Notes: generated by a model from the letters alone, not told the origin. A DNA stretch of 7,137 nucleotides from an uncultured Psychrobacillus sp. (GCA_934234185.1 CAKQHO010000145.1:1-7137), one strand, 5' to 3'; positions 1 to 6,114 are shown, counted from the stretch's first letter. Translations and numbers: made by a program.

Positions 1-10
1 TCAGATTGTC

Positions 11-51
11 GACAAAAGGCATCGAGAGACTGACTCTCGATGCCTTTTGTC
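11..51. terminator. Strong hairpin terminator, probably part of the IS1182 remnant
   Basis: A perfect 18-bp inverted repeat (11-28 paired with 34-51) encloses the 5-base loop ACTGA. On the plus strand the stem is followed by ATTTATTTTTT. On the minus strand the right half of the stem ends in CCTTTTGTC. It lies directly after the end of the minus-strand transposase remnant, overlapping its stop codon at 50-52, so its original job was probably to end that transcript or to insulate the element. The short T-tracts make it a fair rather than ideal intrinsic terminator in either direction. Confidence 0.75.
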
Positions 52-324
52 ATTTATTTTTTAAAAATAAGTCCACTGATTCGGAAAAATGAAAGCTTCT
101 TCGAGGGAATCGCCCCTCTACTAAGCTCCTTGATAAGTCGAGGTGGTCAGATAAAAAGTTCGCAATCGCAGGCGTTTTGTAAGCGGCATCCGCAGCAACA
201 GCCAACTGCTTTTTTACCCGCTTAATGACTTTACCTTCCGTACTATGTGAATAGAAGGAATAAGTTGTTCAATTGTTAGTATTTCAAGCTGATCACGTTC
301 ATTGATTTGATTTTTAGTCATCAT
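50..324 (-). pseudogene. IS1182-family transposase, internally deleted remnant
   Basis: Read on the minus strand, ATG ATG at 324-319 opens a frame containing NQINERDQLEILTIEQL and then HIVRK. This matches the conserved N-terminus of IS1182-family transposases (RDQLEI...DHLVRK), from family knowledge. The frame stops at TAA 216-214. A second frame, from about 235 down to the TGA at 52-50, reads QLAVAADAAYKTPAIANFL followed by SDH. This matches the family's block around the second catalytic Asp (V-A-D-A-x-Y-K-T-P). After SDH the family similarity is lost, and the last roughly 30 residues (ending DLFLKNK) may be the original C-terminus. A full-length family member is roughly 450-500 codons; only about 90 remain here, in two frames. 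The gene is therefore a deletion derivative that cannot make transposase. The minus-strand stretch 338-325 carries only a weak AAGG ribosome site. The outer ends of the element are not identified, and one may lie left of the window. Confidence 0.82.
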
Positions 325-363
325 ATTTAATAGACCTTACTTTATTACATAGAATATTTAAGT

Positions 364-501
364 TGATTGGAATGGAGGGACCGTGACTCCACCGGGAACA
401 GCACGAGCGGAAGATCCACTAAATGGTGCCTACCGTTGTAGGCACCATTTAGTTAGCTGGAGCCGTGCCCGGGGAAAGCATCGGTCCCGGAATGGAAATC
501 A
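364..501. repeat. 138-bp palindromic element with nested inverted repeats (dispersed Bacillaceae-type repeat)
   Basis: The two ends mirror each other: TGATT (364-368), 8 bases, GGGACCG (377-383) on the left, and CGGTCCC (482-488), 8 bases, AATCA (497-501) on the right. The middle is a perfect 16-bp inverted repeat, 418-433 with 438-453, around the loop CGTT. Between them the arms pair imperfectly through CCGGG and CACG blocks. The whole could form one long cruciform or RNA hairpin. No open frame with coding character crosses it. It is more GC-rich than its surroundings. From memory, the blocks GACTCC, CGGGAA, AGCACGAGC, GGAAAGC and GGAAATCA recur in a dispersed repeat seen in many Bacillus-type genomes; I could not check this. 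It could be a non-autonomous mobile repeat or a structured RNA. Confidence 0.7.
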
Positions 502-537
502 GCGATTTTATTGTTATTTTAATTCTAAAATATAAAA

Positions 538-579
538 AGACTGTAAACAAACCCTTTTTTAAGAGTTTGTCTACAGTCT
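538..579 (-). terminator. Hairpin terminator reading leftward
   Basis: Arms 538-552 and 565-579 are 15 bp long with a single mismatch on the plus strand, which becomes a G-U pair on the minus strand. The loop is 12 bases. On the minus strand the stem is followed by TTTTTATATTTT, so it fits an intrinsic terminator for leftward transcription. No leftward gene now lies just to its right, so it may be a leftover from a lost gene or part of an IS end. Confidence 0.6.
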
Positions 580-580
580 G

Positions 581-614
581 AGACAAAATCGAAGCTGTCG
601 ATTTTGTCTTTTTT
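581..614 (+). terminator. Intrinsic terminator reading rightward
   Basis: A perfect 12-bp stem (581-592 with 598-609) encloses the loop AGCTG and runs into six T residues (609-614). This is a textbook rho-independent terminator for plus-strand transcription. It abuts the leftward hairpin at 538-579, so the pair forms a two-way transcription barrier upstream of the nucleotidase operon. Confidence 0.72.
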
Positions 615-705
615 CCATAATCAACATCTTGTTCCTCAAGTCTAACGGATTCCAGATATGTGGGGGGACTGTCTCTCGCCAACCTCTATCTTCTGTCTGG
701 AAATT
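615..705. other. Non-coding spacer with no recognised gene
   Basis: No frame here has a ribosome site or recognisable protein similarity. A 7-bp inverted repeat, TTCCAGA at 650-656 and TCTGGAA at 696-702, flanks the G-run at 661-667. The 10-mer CAACCTCTAT at 680-689 also occurs in both arms of the palindrome inside the IS3 element (6002-6011 and, inverted, 6097-6106). This hints at a mobile-element end but proves nothing. Confidence 0.35.
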
Positions 706-739
706 TTGAACAAACAGAATTGTTTGAAGATGATATAAT
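706..739 (+). promoter_or_regulatory. Promoter of the nucleotidase-peptidase operon (extended -10)
   Basis: A perfect extended -10 box, TGATATAAT, sits at 731-739, about 29 bases before the ATG at 768. No -35 box lies at the usual 17-base spacing; TTGAAC at 706-711 is 22 bases away. Extended -10 promoters tolerate a poor -35, so this is the likely sigma-A start. A short inverted repeat, CAAACA-GAAT-TGTTTG (711-726), fills the -35 region and could bind a repressor or activator. That role is inference only. Confidence 0.6.
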
Positions 740-757
740 GGTGTTTATTACATAATT

Positions 758-762
758 GGAGG
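758..762 (+). promoter_or_regulatory. Ribosome binding site that fixes the nucleotidase start
   Basis: GGAGG at 758-762 is followed by 5 bases and ATG at 768. The frame is open further up to a TTG at 756, but that TTG overlaps the ribosome site itself and cannot be the start served by it. An ATG at 738 in the same frame meets a stop five codons later. ATG 768 is therefore the start. Confidence 0.85.
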
Positions 763-767
763 ACTAT

Positions 768-2156
768 ATGAGATTAAAAATTATACATACTAATGATTTA
801 CATAGTAACTTTGAAAATTTTAAAAAAGTAGCCACGCTAATAAAACGTCTGCGTGATGATAACACTATCGTTCTTGATGGTGGAGATTTTGCTGATTTTA
901 AAAGCATTGAATTACAAGGAACACGAGGAGGAGCAGCTTTAGAGCTATTAGAAAACGTTGGTTATGATGCTATAACCATTGGCAATAATGAAATGTTTAA
1001 TGGTGTGGATACACTAGAATATATGGCAAGCAACAGTGAGCTCCCTTTCATTAGTAATAATCTTTACAAGAAAGACGGCACTACAATTAATGGAGTGTTC
1101 AAAAGTACAATAGTAGTGAAAAATAACTTGCGTATTCTAATCACAGGATCTTCACCTAATTTAGGAGAATTTAGTGAGGGGTTAGGTATTCTTACGACAG
1201 ATTATACAATGGCAGTGAAAGAGGAAATAGAGCAGCGTAAAGGCTCATATGATCTATGTATCTTATTAAGCCATATCGGAACCTTTGCTGATGAGCCGCT
1301 TGTAGAGAAAATAGAGGGAATAGATGTGGTTATCTCTGCTCATGACCATAAACTGTATCAAGAAGCTAAGATAGTAAATAATACAATTATGAACAGCGCA
1401 GGAAATTATGGAGAGCATATAGGGGTAGTGGAGTTAGAAATTGTAGACAGCAAGGTAGTCTTACTACATTCTGAGACAATTTCTACAAACGAGCAGCAAG
1501 AGGATGAAGAAATCATTTCTATTTTACAATCAAACAAAGAAAAGGCCATCCAGGTTCTCCGTCAGCCATTATACCCAATACAACAGCCTCTTTGGCATGA
1601 TGTCCTAGAAGAGAATCCACTTTCTAACCTGATTGCCTCAGGGCTGCAGGATATGCTGAATACTGATATAGGCCTCATTAATAGTGGAATATGTAACGCA
1701 GGTATATTTCAATTTGTTTCACGGAAAAAGCTAATTGAAATATGTCCTTCTCCTCTAAATCCAACTTATTTTGAGATTCAAGGAAAATATATATGGGAGG
1801 CATTAGAACAGTCCTTAGATGCACAAATCTGTCTAGGGGATGGCAGGGGTGCTGGTTTCCGAGGAAGATTTGCTGGGAGGCTGCATGTTTCCGGTATAGA
1901 GATTACGCATAGTGGTACAACTATTAAGGAAGTTGTTATTAATGGAAATTCATTAGATCCGGAGAAGTGGTATTCAGTCGCAAGCTCTGATTATTTGCAA
2001 CGAGGTTCAGGTTATCCTGTTCTTTCAAAAAATAGGAACGTGCGATATCTTCCCGAAGAAATAAAGGATGTTATTCGCTTGTATGCTTGTAACCAACAAT
2101 TTTTAGAAAATGCACAAGTTAACAGATGGAAGGAAGTATCTTACGTTAGGGGATAA
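768..2156 (+). CDS. 5'-nucleotidase-family metallophosphoesterase (YunD/UshA type, cytoplasmic)
   Basis: This is a 462-residue, two-domain enzyme expected to remove phosphate from nucleotides or related phosphoesters using two bound metal ions. Residues about 1-235 form the calcineurin-like metallophosphatase domain: HTNDLHSN (D10, H12), DGGD (D40), GNNE (N73-N74-E75), LSHIG (H169) and SAHDH (H192, H194). Residues about 265-450 match the 5'-nucleotidase C-terminal substrate-binding domain: ENPLSNLIASGLQ near 282, INSG near 304, and SSDYLQRGSGYPV near 406-418 in the position of the family's aromatic base-stacking loop. There is no signal peptide, unlike periplasmic UshA or surface 5'-nucleotidases, so it should act in the cytoplasm. 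The usual GNHE motif reads GNNE, losing the His that normally stabilises the transition state. I recall the same change in Bacillus YunD proteins but cannot confirm it. It is the first gene of a two-gene operon. The family call is firm; the substrate is unknown. Confidence 0.9.
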   Translation: MRLKIIHTNDLHSNFENFKKVATLIKRLRDDNTIVLDGGDFADFKSIELQGTRGGAALELLENVGYDAITIGNNEMFNGVDTLEYMASNSELPFISNNLYKKDGTTINGVFKSTIVVKNNLRILITGSSPNLGEFSEGLGILTTDYTMAVKEEIEQRKGSYDLCILLSHIGTFADEPLVEKIEGIDVVISAHDHKLYQEAKIVNNTIMNSAGNYGEHIGVVELEIVDSKVVLLHSETISTNEQQEDEEIISILQSNKEKAIQVLRQPLYPIQQPLWHDVLEENPLSNLIASGLQDMLNTDIGLINSGICNAGIFQFVSRKKLIEICPSPLNPTYFEIQGKYIWEALEQSLDAQICLGDGRGAGFRGRFAGRLHVSGIEITHSGTTIKEVVINGNSLDPEKWYSVASSDYLQRGSGYPVLSKNRNVRYLPEEIKDVIRLYACNQQFLENAQVNRWKEVSYVRG

Positions 2157-2162
2157 GAAAAA

Positions 2163-3218
2163 ATGGAACCAAAAAAAATTCGCGAACGCGGTGTGAAAAT
2201 TGGGCGCCTCTTGCCTGGTAAGAAAAATTGTATAACAGATGTGGAAGGTGTAAAGGTAGGGCACGTAACCCTCGACCTTCCTCTTCCAAATGAAGAATAT
2301 GCTTGTACTGGAGTGACAGCAATTCTACCTCATGGGGAAAATCTGTTTACAAATAAAGTAATAGCAGCAGGACATGTATTAAATGGCTTTGGAAAAACTA
2401 CAGGACTAATACAGATTGACGAGCTTGGAGTACTGGAATCTCCTATTATGCTAACGAATACATTTGCTATTCCAGCTGTCACCCAAGGGACACTGCAATA
2501 TATGCTAGAGCAAAATAGCGATATTGGAGAGACGACCGGCACAATTAATCTTGTAGTAGGTGAATGTAATGATAGTCGTTTGAATTCGATCCGTTTACTT
2601 CCTATAGAGCCACAGCATGCCAGGGAAGCTATAGAGAATGCTTCGACGGACGCCTGTGCAGAAGGGGCGGTTGGTGCTGGTAAAGGAATGATCTGCTTCG
2701 GATACAAAGGGGGAATAGGCACGTCTTCTAGGCTAATAAAAGATGAAAATAGTGACGCTTCCTTTACAATGGGAGCTCTAATAGTTAGTAATTTCGGTAA
2801 AAAGGAAGAATTCTTTGATTTCCGTTATAAGTCAAATACAAAAGAAGAAACTCCTACTATTGAGAATCCACCAGATGGCTCCATAATGATGGTAATTGCA
2901 ATAGATGCTCCACTTAGTAACAGACAGCTAAAAAGAGTGGCAAAAAGATGTGGGGTAGGGCTAGGAAGGACAGGTAGCCACTTTAGCAATGGCAGTGGCG
3001 ATATTGTAATAGCCTTTTCCACTTCCCACAAAATTTCCCATGATACAGCTGAACTGATAGAAACAAGACACGAGCTAAGAGATGACCACCCAATTATGAA
3101 CACTATTTTTCAAGCAGCTACAGAGGTGATTGAGGAAGCAATTCTAAATTCATTATCTCAGGCTGTAGTAACTAAGGGCCGTAAAGGAGAAGTGGTATAC
3201 CCATATCCTTTTCAATAG
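2163..3218 (+). CDS. P1-family aminopeptidase (DmpA-like, self-processing)
   Basis: This 351-residue protein belongs to peptidase family P1 (DmpA/BapA; N-terminal nucleophile fold). Such enzymes remove N-terminal D-, L- or beta-amino acids from small peptides, amides or esters. The precursor cuts itself at a Gly-Ser bond and the freed Ser becomes the nucleophile. Here the site is G239-S240 in PPDGSIMMVIAIDAPL. Other family marks are ITDVEGVKVGHVT near 24-36, CTGVTAILP near 48-56, AGHVLNGFGKTTG near 69-81, the oxyanion-type Asn in VSNFG (N210) and the ending YPYPF. Length is typical of the family. No signal peptide is seen, so it is likely cytoplasmic. ATG 2163 lies 6 bases after the nucleotidase stop, with an AGGGGA ribosome site at 2148-2153 inside the upstream gene, so the two genes are probably co-transcribed and coupled. 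No clear intrinsic terminator follows. The family call is firm; the substrate is unknown. Confidence 0.92.
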   Translation: MEPKKIRERGVKIGRLLPGKKNCITDVEGVKVGHVTLDLPLPNEEYACTGVTAILPHGENLFTNKVIAAGHVLNGFGKTTGLIQIDELGVLESPIMLTNTFAIPAVTQGTLQYMLEQNSDIGETTGTINLVVGECNDSRLNSIRLLPIEPQHAREAIENASTDACAEGAVGAGKGMICFGYKGGIGTSSRLIKDENSDASFTMGALIVSNFGKKEEFFDFRYKSNTKEETPTIENPPDGSIMMVIAIDAPLSNRQLKRVAKRCGVGLGRTGSHFSNGSGDIVIAFSTSHKISHDTAELIETRHELRDDHPIMNTIFQAATEVIEEAILNSLSQAVVTKGRKGEVVYPYPFQ

Positions 3219-3317
3219 CTGTCTCCTGAAATGGGTGGATTGAAAGAAAAACAGCAGAAATTTGCATTGTTTCCTAATTACTTGTAGATAGCAAAACGAC
3301 GAATGTAGGAAATACTG

Positions 3318-5462
3318 CTAACCTTTAAAATCTAGCTTCACTTTGCCTTCTTCCAGAACGAGCTTTGCATCGAAGGATTGTCCATTTTCTGCTACGAAAC
3401 CTTTGATTGTATTCGTTATTCCTTTGGTACAAAGAAGTTTAATCTGAGCAGGTGTAATTTTTTTCTTTAAAAATATCCCGTTAAAGGTTTGAGTACATCC
3501 ATTTTTATAGTTTGTACAGCCATAAAAATTTTTCCTTGCTACTATATTTCCTTCCTTACATTTAGGGCATGGAGCTATTGGCTCCTGTTTAAATCTTGCA
3601 TATTTAGAGGAAGTCTTCACAGGAACCCTGCTTCCATCAATATCTTTAGACTTGATTGCGGCAGGAGCCTCTTGTAATAGGCTATGGATAAACTTACTTA
3701 TGCTACCTAAAAAACGTTCAGAAGATCCTTCTCCATTACCAATCTTCCGTAAATAGTTTTCCCATTTAGCAGTCATAGATGGGCTTGAGAGCAGATTACC
3801 TTCTATTGCCTGACATATTACTCGTCCCTTATCGGTAATGGATACGATATTTTTATTTACTTGAATGTATCCATGACGCTTAATCGTCTCAATAATTCCA
3901 CTCCGTGTAGCCTCTGTTCCTAACCCCTCTACTTCTTTAAGAATTTCATTCTCTTCCTTATCCTCCACAAGCTTTCCACAGGTTTTCATCATAGCGATAA
4001 GTTGGCCCTCTGTGTATGGCTTCGGAGGGACAGTTTTCCCTTCTTTAATGCCAATCTCGCTATCTACTTTTTCATGAAGAGTTAATATAGGAAGAGCATC
4101 CTCTTCTTTTTTCTCTACCTTGGCAGAGAAAAATAATTCCTTCCATCCTTTATCCAACTCTGTTTTCCCGGTTGTATAAAAAGCGAGCCCATTTACCTCA
4201 GTCGTTACTTTTGTTTCGGTATATTGATAGTCTCTATGAAACATGGCGATTGTTGTCCGAATGACTTCTTCATATAAATTTCTTTCTAGGGAAGAAAGTT
4301 TATTTAAAATAGAAGGAGAAGGGATTTTTTTTGTAGGAATAATCGCATAATGCTCTTGAACTTTAGAGTTATCCACATACCTTTTCTTCGGATAGCTGGA
4401 GGCAATAGGAAAAGGGTGATTGATCACTTGTTGATATTTGTCCACTTGTCCTGCAAGATATGCAAACTCGTTGTTTGTAATATGACGAGAATCCGTTCTT
4501 GGGTAGCTTACAAGCTTTTTCTCATAAAGGGACTGCATGGTCTTCAAAACATTTGCAGGACTTGTCTTCCACAATCGGTTTGCGGTAGCCTGCAGGGTTG
4601 AAAGAGAGTGAAGCTGTGGAGGAGCTATGCGTTTATCCTCGGCCTTCAAGTAAGTGATATTTCCAGGAGAATTGGGCTGTATATTATGTTTTTGCAAAAG
4701 CTCCAAAATGATTTCTCTTTTAGGCTCCTTTGCTTTTGCCTTCCCTTTGTAGCTTCCATTTGAATTCATAAACGTTGCTTCTATCTCGAAAAATGGCTCC
4801 GAAACAAAATTTTCTATCTCTAGCTGCCTTTGATAAATAAGAAATAGAGTAGGAGATTGAACTCTTCCTATGGGGAATACGTCCTTCACGCCCTTTTCCT
4901 TTAAGAGAAGTGAATATAGTCGAGATGCATTCATACCTACAAGCCAATCACTTATTTGCCTAGCTTTTGCTTCTTCGTACATTTGAAGATCTTTTTTGTT
5001 ATCCATTAGATTCGCAAAGCCCTTCCGAACTTCCTCAACCTCTAAAGAATTAATCCATAATCTTTTAATACGATGTCCACTTGCACCCGTTTGATAATAA
5101 ATACTATAAAAAATATTAGAACCCTCTCGGTCCACGTCACACGCATTAATAATTGTATCTGTTGATTTAAATAACCTTTTAATAATACTAAACTGTTTGA
5201 ATTTCCCCTTAGCAACCTGGAATTCATACTTGTCTGGTAAAATTGGCAAACTAGATAGATTCCAACGGTTCCATTTCGGGTCATATGACTTCGGTTCTTT
5301 TAGCTCTACCAAATGTCCGATTCCCCATGTAATATAGGCACCTTCCGGAAATAAAGGATTCGGCAGCATCTCTAAAAATCCTTCTCGCTTTGTCACTTTA
5401 AATGCATCTGCATAAGCCTTTGCCTGACTTGGCTTTTCAGCTAAAATTACTGGAAGTGCCAT
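3318..5462 (-). CDS. topB: DNA topoisomerase III (type IA)
   Basis: This is a 714-residue type IA topoisomerase. It cuts one DNA strand, passes the other through, and reseals it. TopB mainly decatenates DNA and resolves replication and recombination intermediates, often with a RecQ helicase. The TOPRIM domain holds E9 (LAEKPS) and the Mg-binding D109-x-D111-x-E113. FPIGRVQSPTL (about 196-206) is a conserved core motif. The catalytic Tyr is Y320 in VSYPRTDSR. EGLGTEATR (512-520) and the domain after it complete the type IA core. A C-terminal zinc-finger-like segment has C632, C635, C649 and C656, followed by a topoisomerase C-terminal repeat. All key residues are present, so it should be active. 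Start: ATG 5462 begins MALPVILAEKPS, as expected for the family. An AAGGAG site (5480-5475) lies 12 bases upstream, rather far. The TTG 30 bases further up has no ribosome site. It is monocistronic and convergent with the operon, 99 bases apart. Confidence 0.95.
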   Translation of the reverse strand: MALPVILAEKPSQAKAYADAFKVTKREGFLEMLPNPLFPEGAYITWGIGHLVELKEPKSYDPKWNRWNLSSLPILPDKYEFQVAKGKFKQFSIIKRLFKSTDTIINACDVDREGSNIFYSIYYQTGASGHRIKRLWINSLEVEEVRKGFANLMDNKKDLQMYEEAKARQISDWLVGMNASRLYSLLLKEKGVKDVFPIGRVQSPTLFLIYQRQLEIENFVSEPFFEIEATFMNSNGSYKGKAKAKEPKREIILELLQKHNIQPNSPGNITYLKAEDKRIAPPQLHSLSTLQATANRLWKTSPANVLKTMQSLYEKKLVSYPRTDSRHITNNEFAYLAGQVDKYQQVINHPFPIASSYPKKRYVDNSKVQEHYAIIPTKKIPSPSILNKLSSLERNLYEEVIRTTIAMFHRDYQYTETKVTTEVNGLAFYTTGKTELDKGWKELFFSAKVEKKEEDALPILTLHEKVDSEIGIKEGKTVPPKPYTEGQLIAMMKTCGKLVEDKEENEILKEVEGLGTEATRSGIIETIKRHGYIQVNKNIVSITDKGRVICQAIEGNLLSSPSMTAKWENYLRKIGNGEGSSERFLGSISKFIHSLLQEAPAAIKSKDIDGSRVPVKTSSKYARFKQEPIAPCPKCKEGNIVARKNFYGCTNYKNGCTQTFNGIFLKKKITPAQIKLLCTKGITNTIKGFVAENGQSFDAKLVLEEGKVKLDFKG

Positions 5463-5510
5463 TTGAGGGTCAATCTCCTTTATTTTATACAATATAAGGT
5501 ATAAGTTCTA

Positions 5511-5532
5511 TTTGACCTTTTTAAAAGTCAAA
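5511..5532. promoter_or_regulatory. 22-bp near-palindrome in the topB leader, possible operator
   Basis: TTTGAC (5511-5516) and GTCAAA (5527-5532) flank an A/T core containing TTTTAAAA, giving an almost perfect dyad. It lies about 15-36 bases downstream of the -10 box proposed for topB and about 50 bases before its ATG, where a bound repressor would block transcription. The minus strand of this site also contains TTGACT, a possible -35 box for a second start using TATACC or TATATT further on, so overlapping promoters are an alternative reading. Confidence 0.4.
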
Positions 5533-5546
5533 CAAGTAAGCGTAAA

Positions 5547-5555
5547 ATTATATCA
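5547..5555 (-). promoter_or_regulatory. topB: Extended -10 promoter of topB
   Basis: On the minus strand positions 5555-5547 read TGATATAAT, a perfect extended -10 box identical to that of the operon at 731-739. It lies about 85 bases before the topB ATG, giving a leader of roughly 75 bases. A good -35 box is missing; the stretch about 17 bases upstream is A/T-rich with TTCTTATTT. Confidence 0.55.
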
Positions 5556-5759
5556 CACTTTGAAATAAGAACATTATTTGAAGCTTTTCAATTTTATTTA
5601 GTTATAAATCTATATTCCTATATTCCAGAAATTTTATATTAGTGATTAATCTAAGCAACTATAACCTTAATAACGTCCTATTGTGTATGAAAAATAGTTA
5701 TCTATTGGTTCTTTGGATTACTGGTTATTTTATGTTGGTTGCTTTTTAGAAGTAAAATA
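5556..5759. other. A/T-rich spacer with no supported gene
   Basis: This very A/T-rich stretch lies between topB and the truncated regulator. The only frame that catches the eye is a 20-codon plus-strand frame at 5687-5749 (MKNSYLLVLWITGYFMLVAF), which is hydrophobic but has no ribosome site. A small dyad AATAG-TTAT-CTATT (5693-5706), followed on the minus strand by TTTTTC, might be a weak terminator for the regulator. Nothing else is recognisable. Confidence 0.4.
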
Positions 5760-5951
5760 TTAGTAATCATAATCATCATCCAAATTTTTATTATTGGGTT
5801 GAAACTTTACTACATTATCTTTCATTTCATCTAAGGTATGAATACCTATCTCGATACGCTTACTAAATTCTTCAATATACGCAGCAGGGCTTCCGAAAGT
5901 CTCCGTTAAAGCGTAGTTTATTATATCCGATCTTGTACTGCCTCTTTTCAT
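5760..5951 (-). pseudogene. Ribbon-helix-helix-like regulator, 5' end lost at the IS junction
   Basis: The open frame gives 63 residues: KRGSTRSDIINYALTETFG near the start, then a helical middle (AAYIEEFSKRIEIGIHTLDEM) and an acidic tail (LDDDYDY). The K-R-G-S-T-R-S-D-I-I-N-x-A-L block resembles the turn and second helix of CopG/ParD/Arc-type ribbon-helix-helix proteins, where it is normally preceded by a DNA-contacting strand and a first helix. Those parts are missing. The frame begins exactly at the tip of the IS3-family element, so the insertion has probably cut the gene. The ATG now present uses the last base of the IS (5951) plus TG of the gene, and has no ribosome site in the IS tip. 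A protein from this frame should not bind DNA. The original could have been an antitoxin, a plasmid copy-control or partition protein, or another small regulator. The family is inferred from a short match. Confidence 0.55.
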
Positions 5952-5975
5952 GGATCTACGTCAAGATTTCGGACA
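5951..5975. repeat. Terminal inverted repeat (3' end) of the IS3-family element
   Basis: The 25 bases start TGGATCTACG on the plus strand and end TTTCGGACA. TG...CA tips and a TTTCGGACA-type inner part are typical of IS150-type ends, from memory of the family. The partner repeat lies outside the window, so the exact length and boundary are inferred from this resemblance and from the abrupt end of the regulator frame at the same base. Confidence 0.65.
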
Positions 5976-5995
5976 CAAAAAAGTTAAGTTGTTTA

Positions 5996-6114
5996 TTCGG
6001 GCAACCTCTATTCTATGGATTGTTCCACATCCCGAGTAGGTTGTCAAAGTGAAAAGAGCCTTTGACAACCTACTCGGGACGTGAAGTGAGAGACCCATAG
6101 AGGTTGTGCCTGAA
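5996..6114. repeat. 119-bp palindrome between orfB and the IS end
   Basis: Outer arms share CAACCTCTAT (6002-6011, inverted at 6097-6106) with further matches outward (TTCGGGC against GCCTGAA) and inward (CTATGG against CCATAG). The inner stem is a perfect 18-bp inverted repeat, 6031-6048 with 6061-6078, extended by about 6 further pairs with a bulge, around a 12-base loop. The whole can fold into one long hairpin. Elements of this family usually have only a short spacer between the orfB stop and the terminal repeat, so this may be a small palindromic element nested in the IS, or a strong terminator or protective hairpin of this particular IS. Confidence 0.7.

Noticed and set aside
40..225. 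61-residue plus-strand frame
   Set aside because: It runs antisense to the IS1182 transposase remnant, begins inside the terminator stem, and has no ribosome site.
449..682. 77-residue minus-strand frame
   Set aside because: It crosses two strong hairpins and ends inside the palindromic element; no ribosome site and no recognisable family.
2330..3103. Two minus-strand frames (130 and 92 residues) inside the P1 peptidase
   Set aside because: Antisense shadows of a gene with clear family motifs throughout.
3251..3319. Bipartite inverted repeat between the convergent genes (AGCAG with CTGCT, TTTCCTA with TAGGAAA) as a two-way terminator
   Set aside because: The stem is interrupted by large unpaired segments and has no T-run; too weak to call.
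4350..4601. 83-residue plus-strand frame, and similar frames at 3489, 4720 and 5042
   Set aside because: All lie inside topB in other frames and show no family motifs or ribosome sites.
5687..5749. 20-residue hydrophobic peptide frame, possible small membrane peptide or type I toxin
   Set aside because: No ribosome site, no clear promoter, no paired antisense RNA promoter seen; easily expected by chance in A/T-rich DNA.
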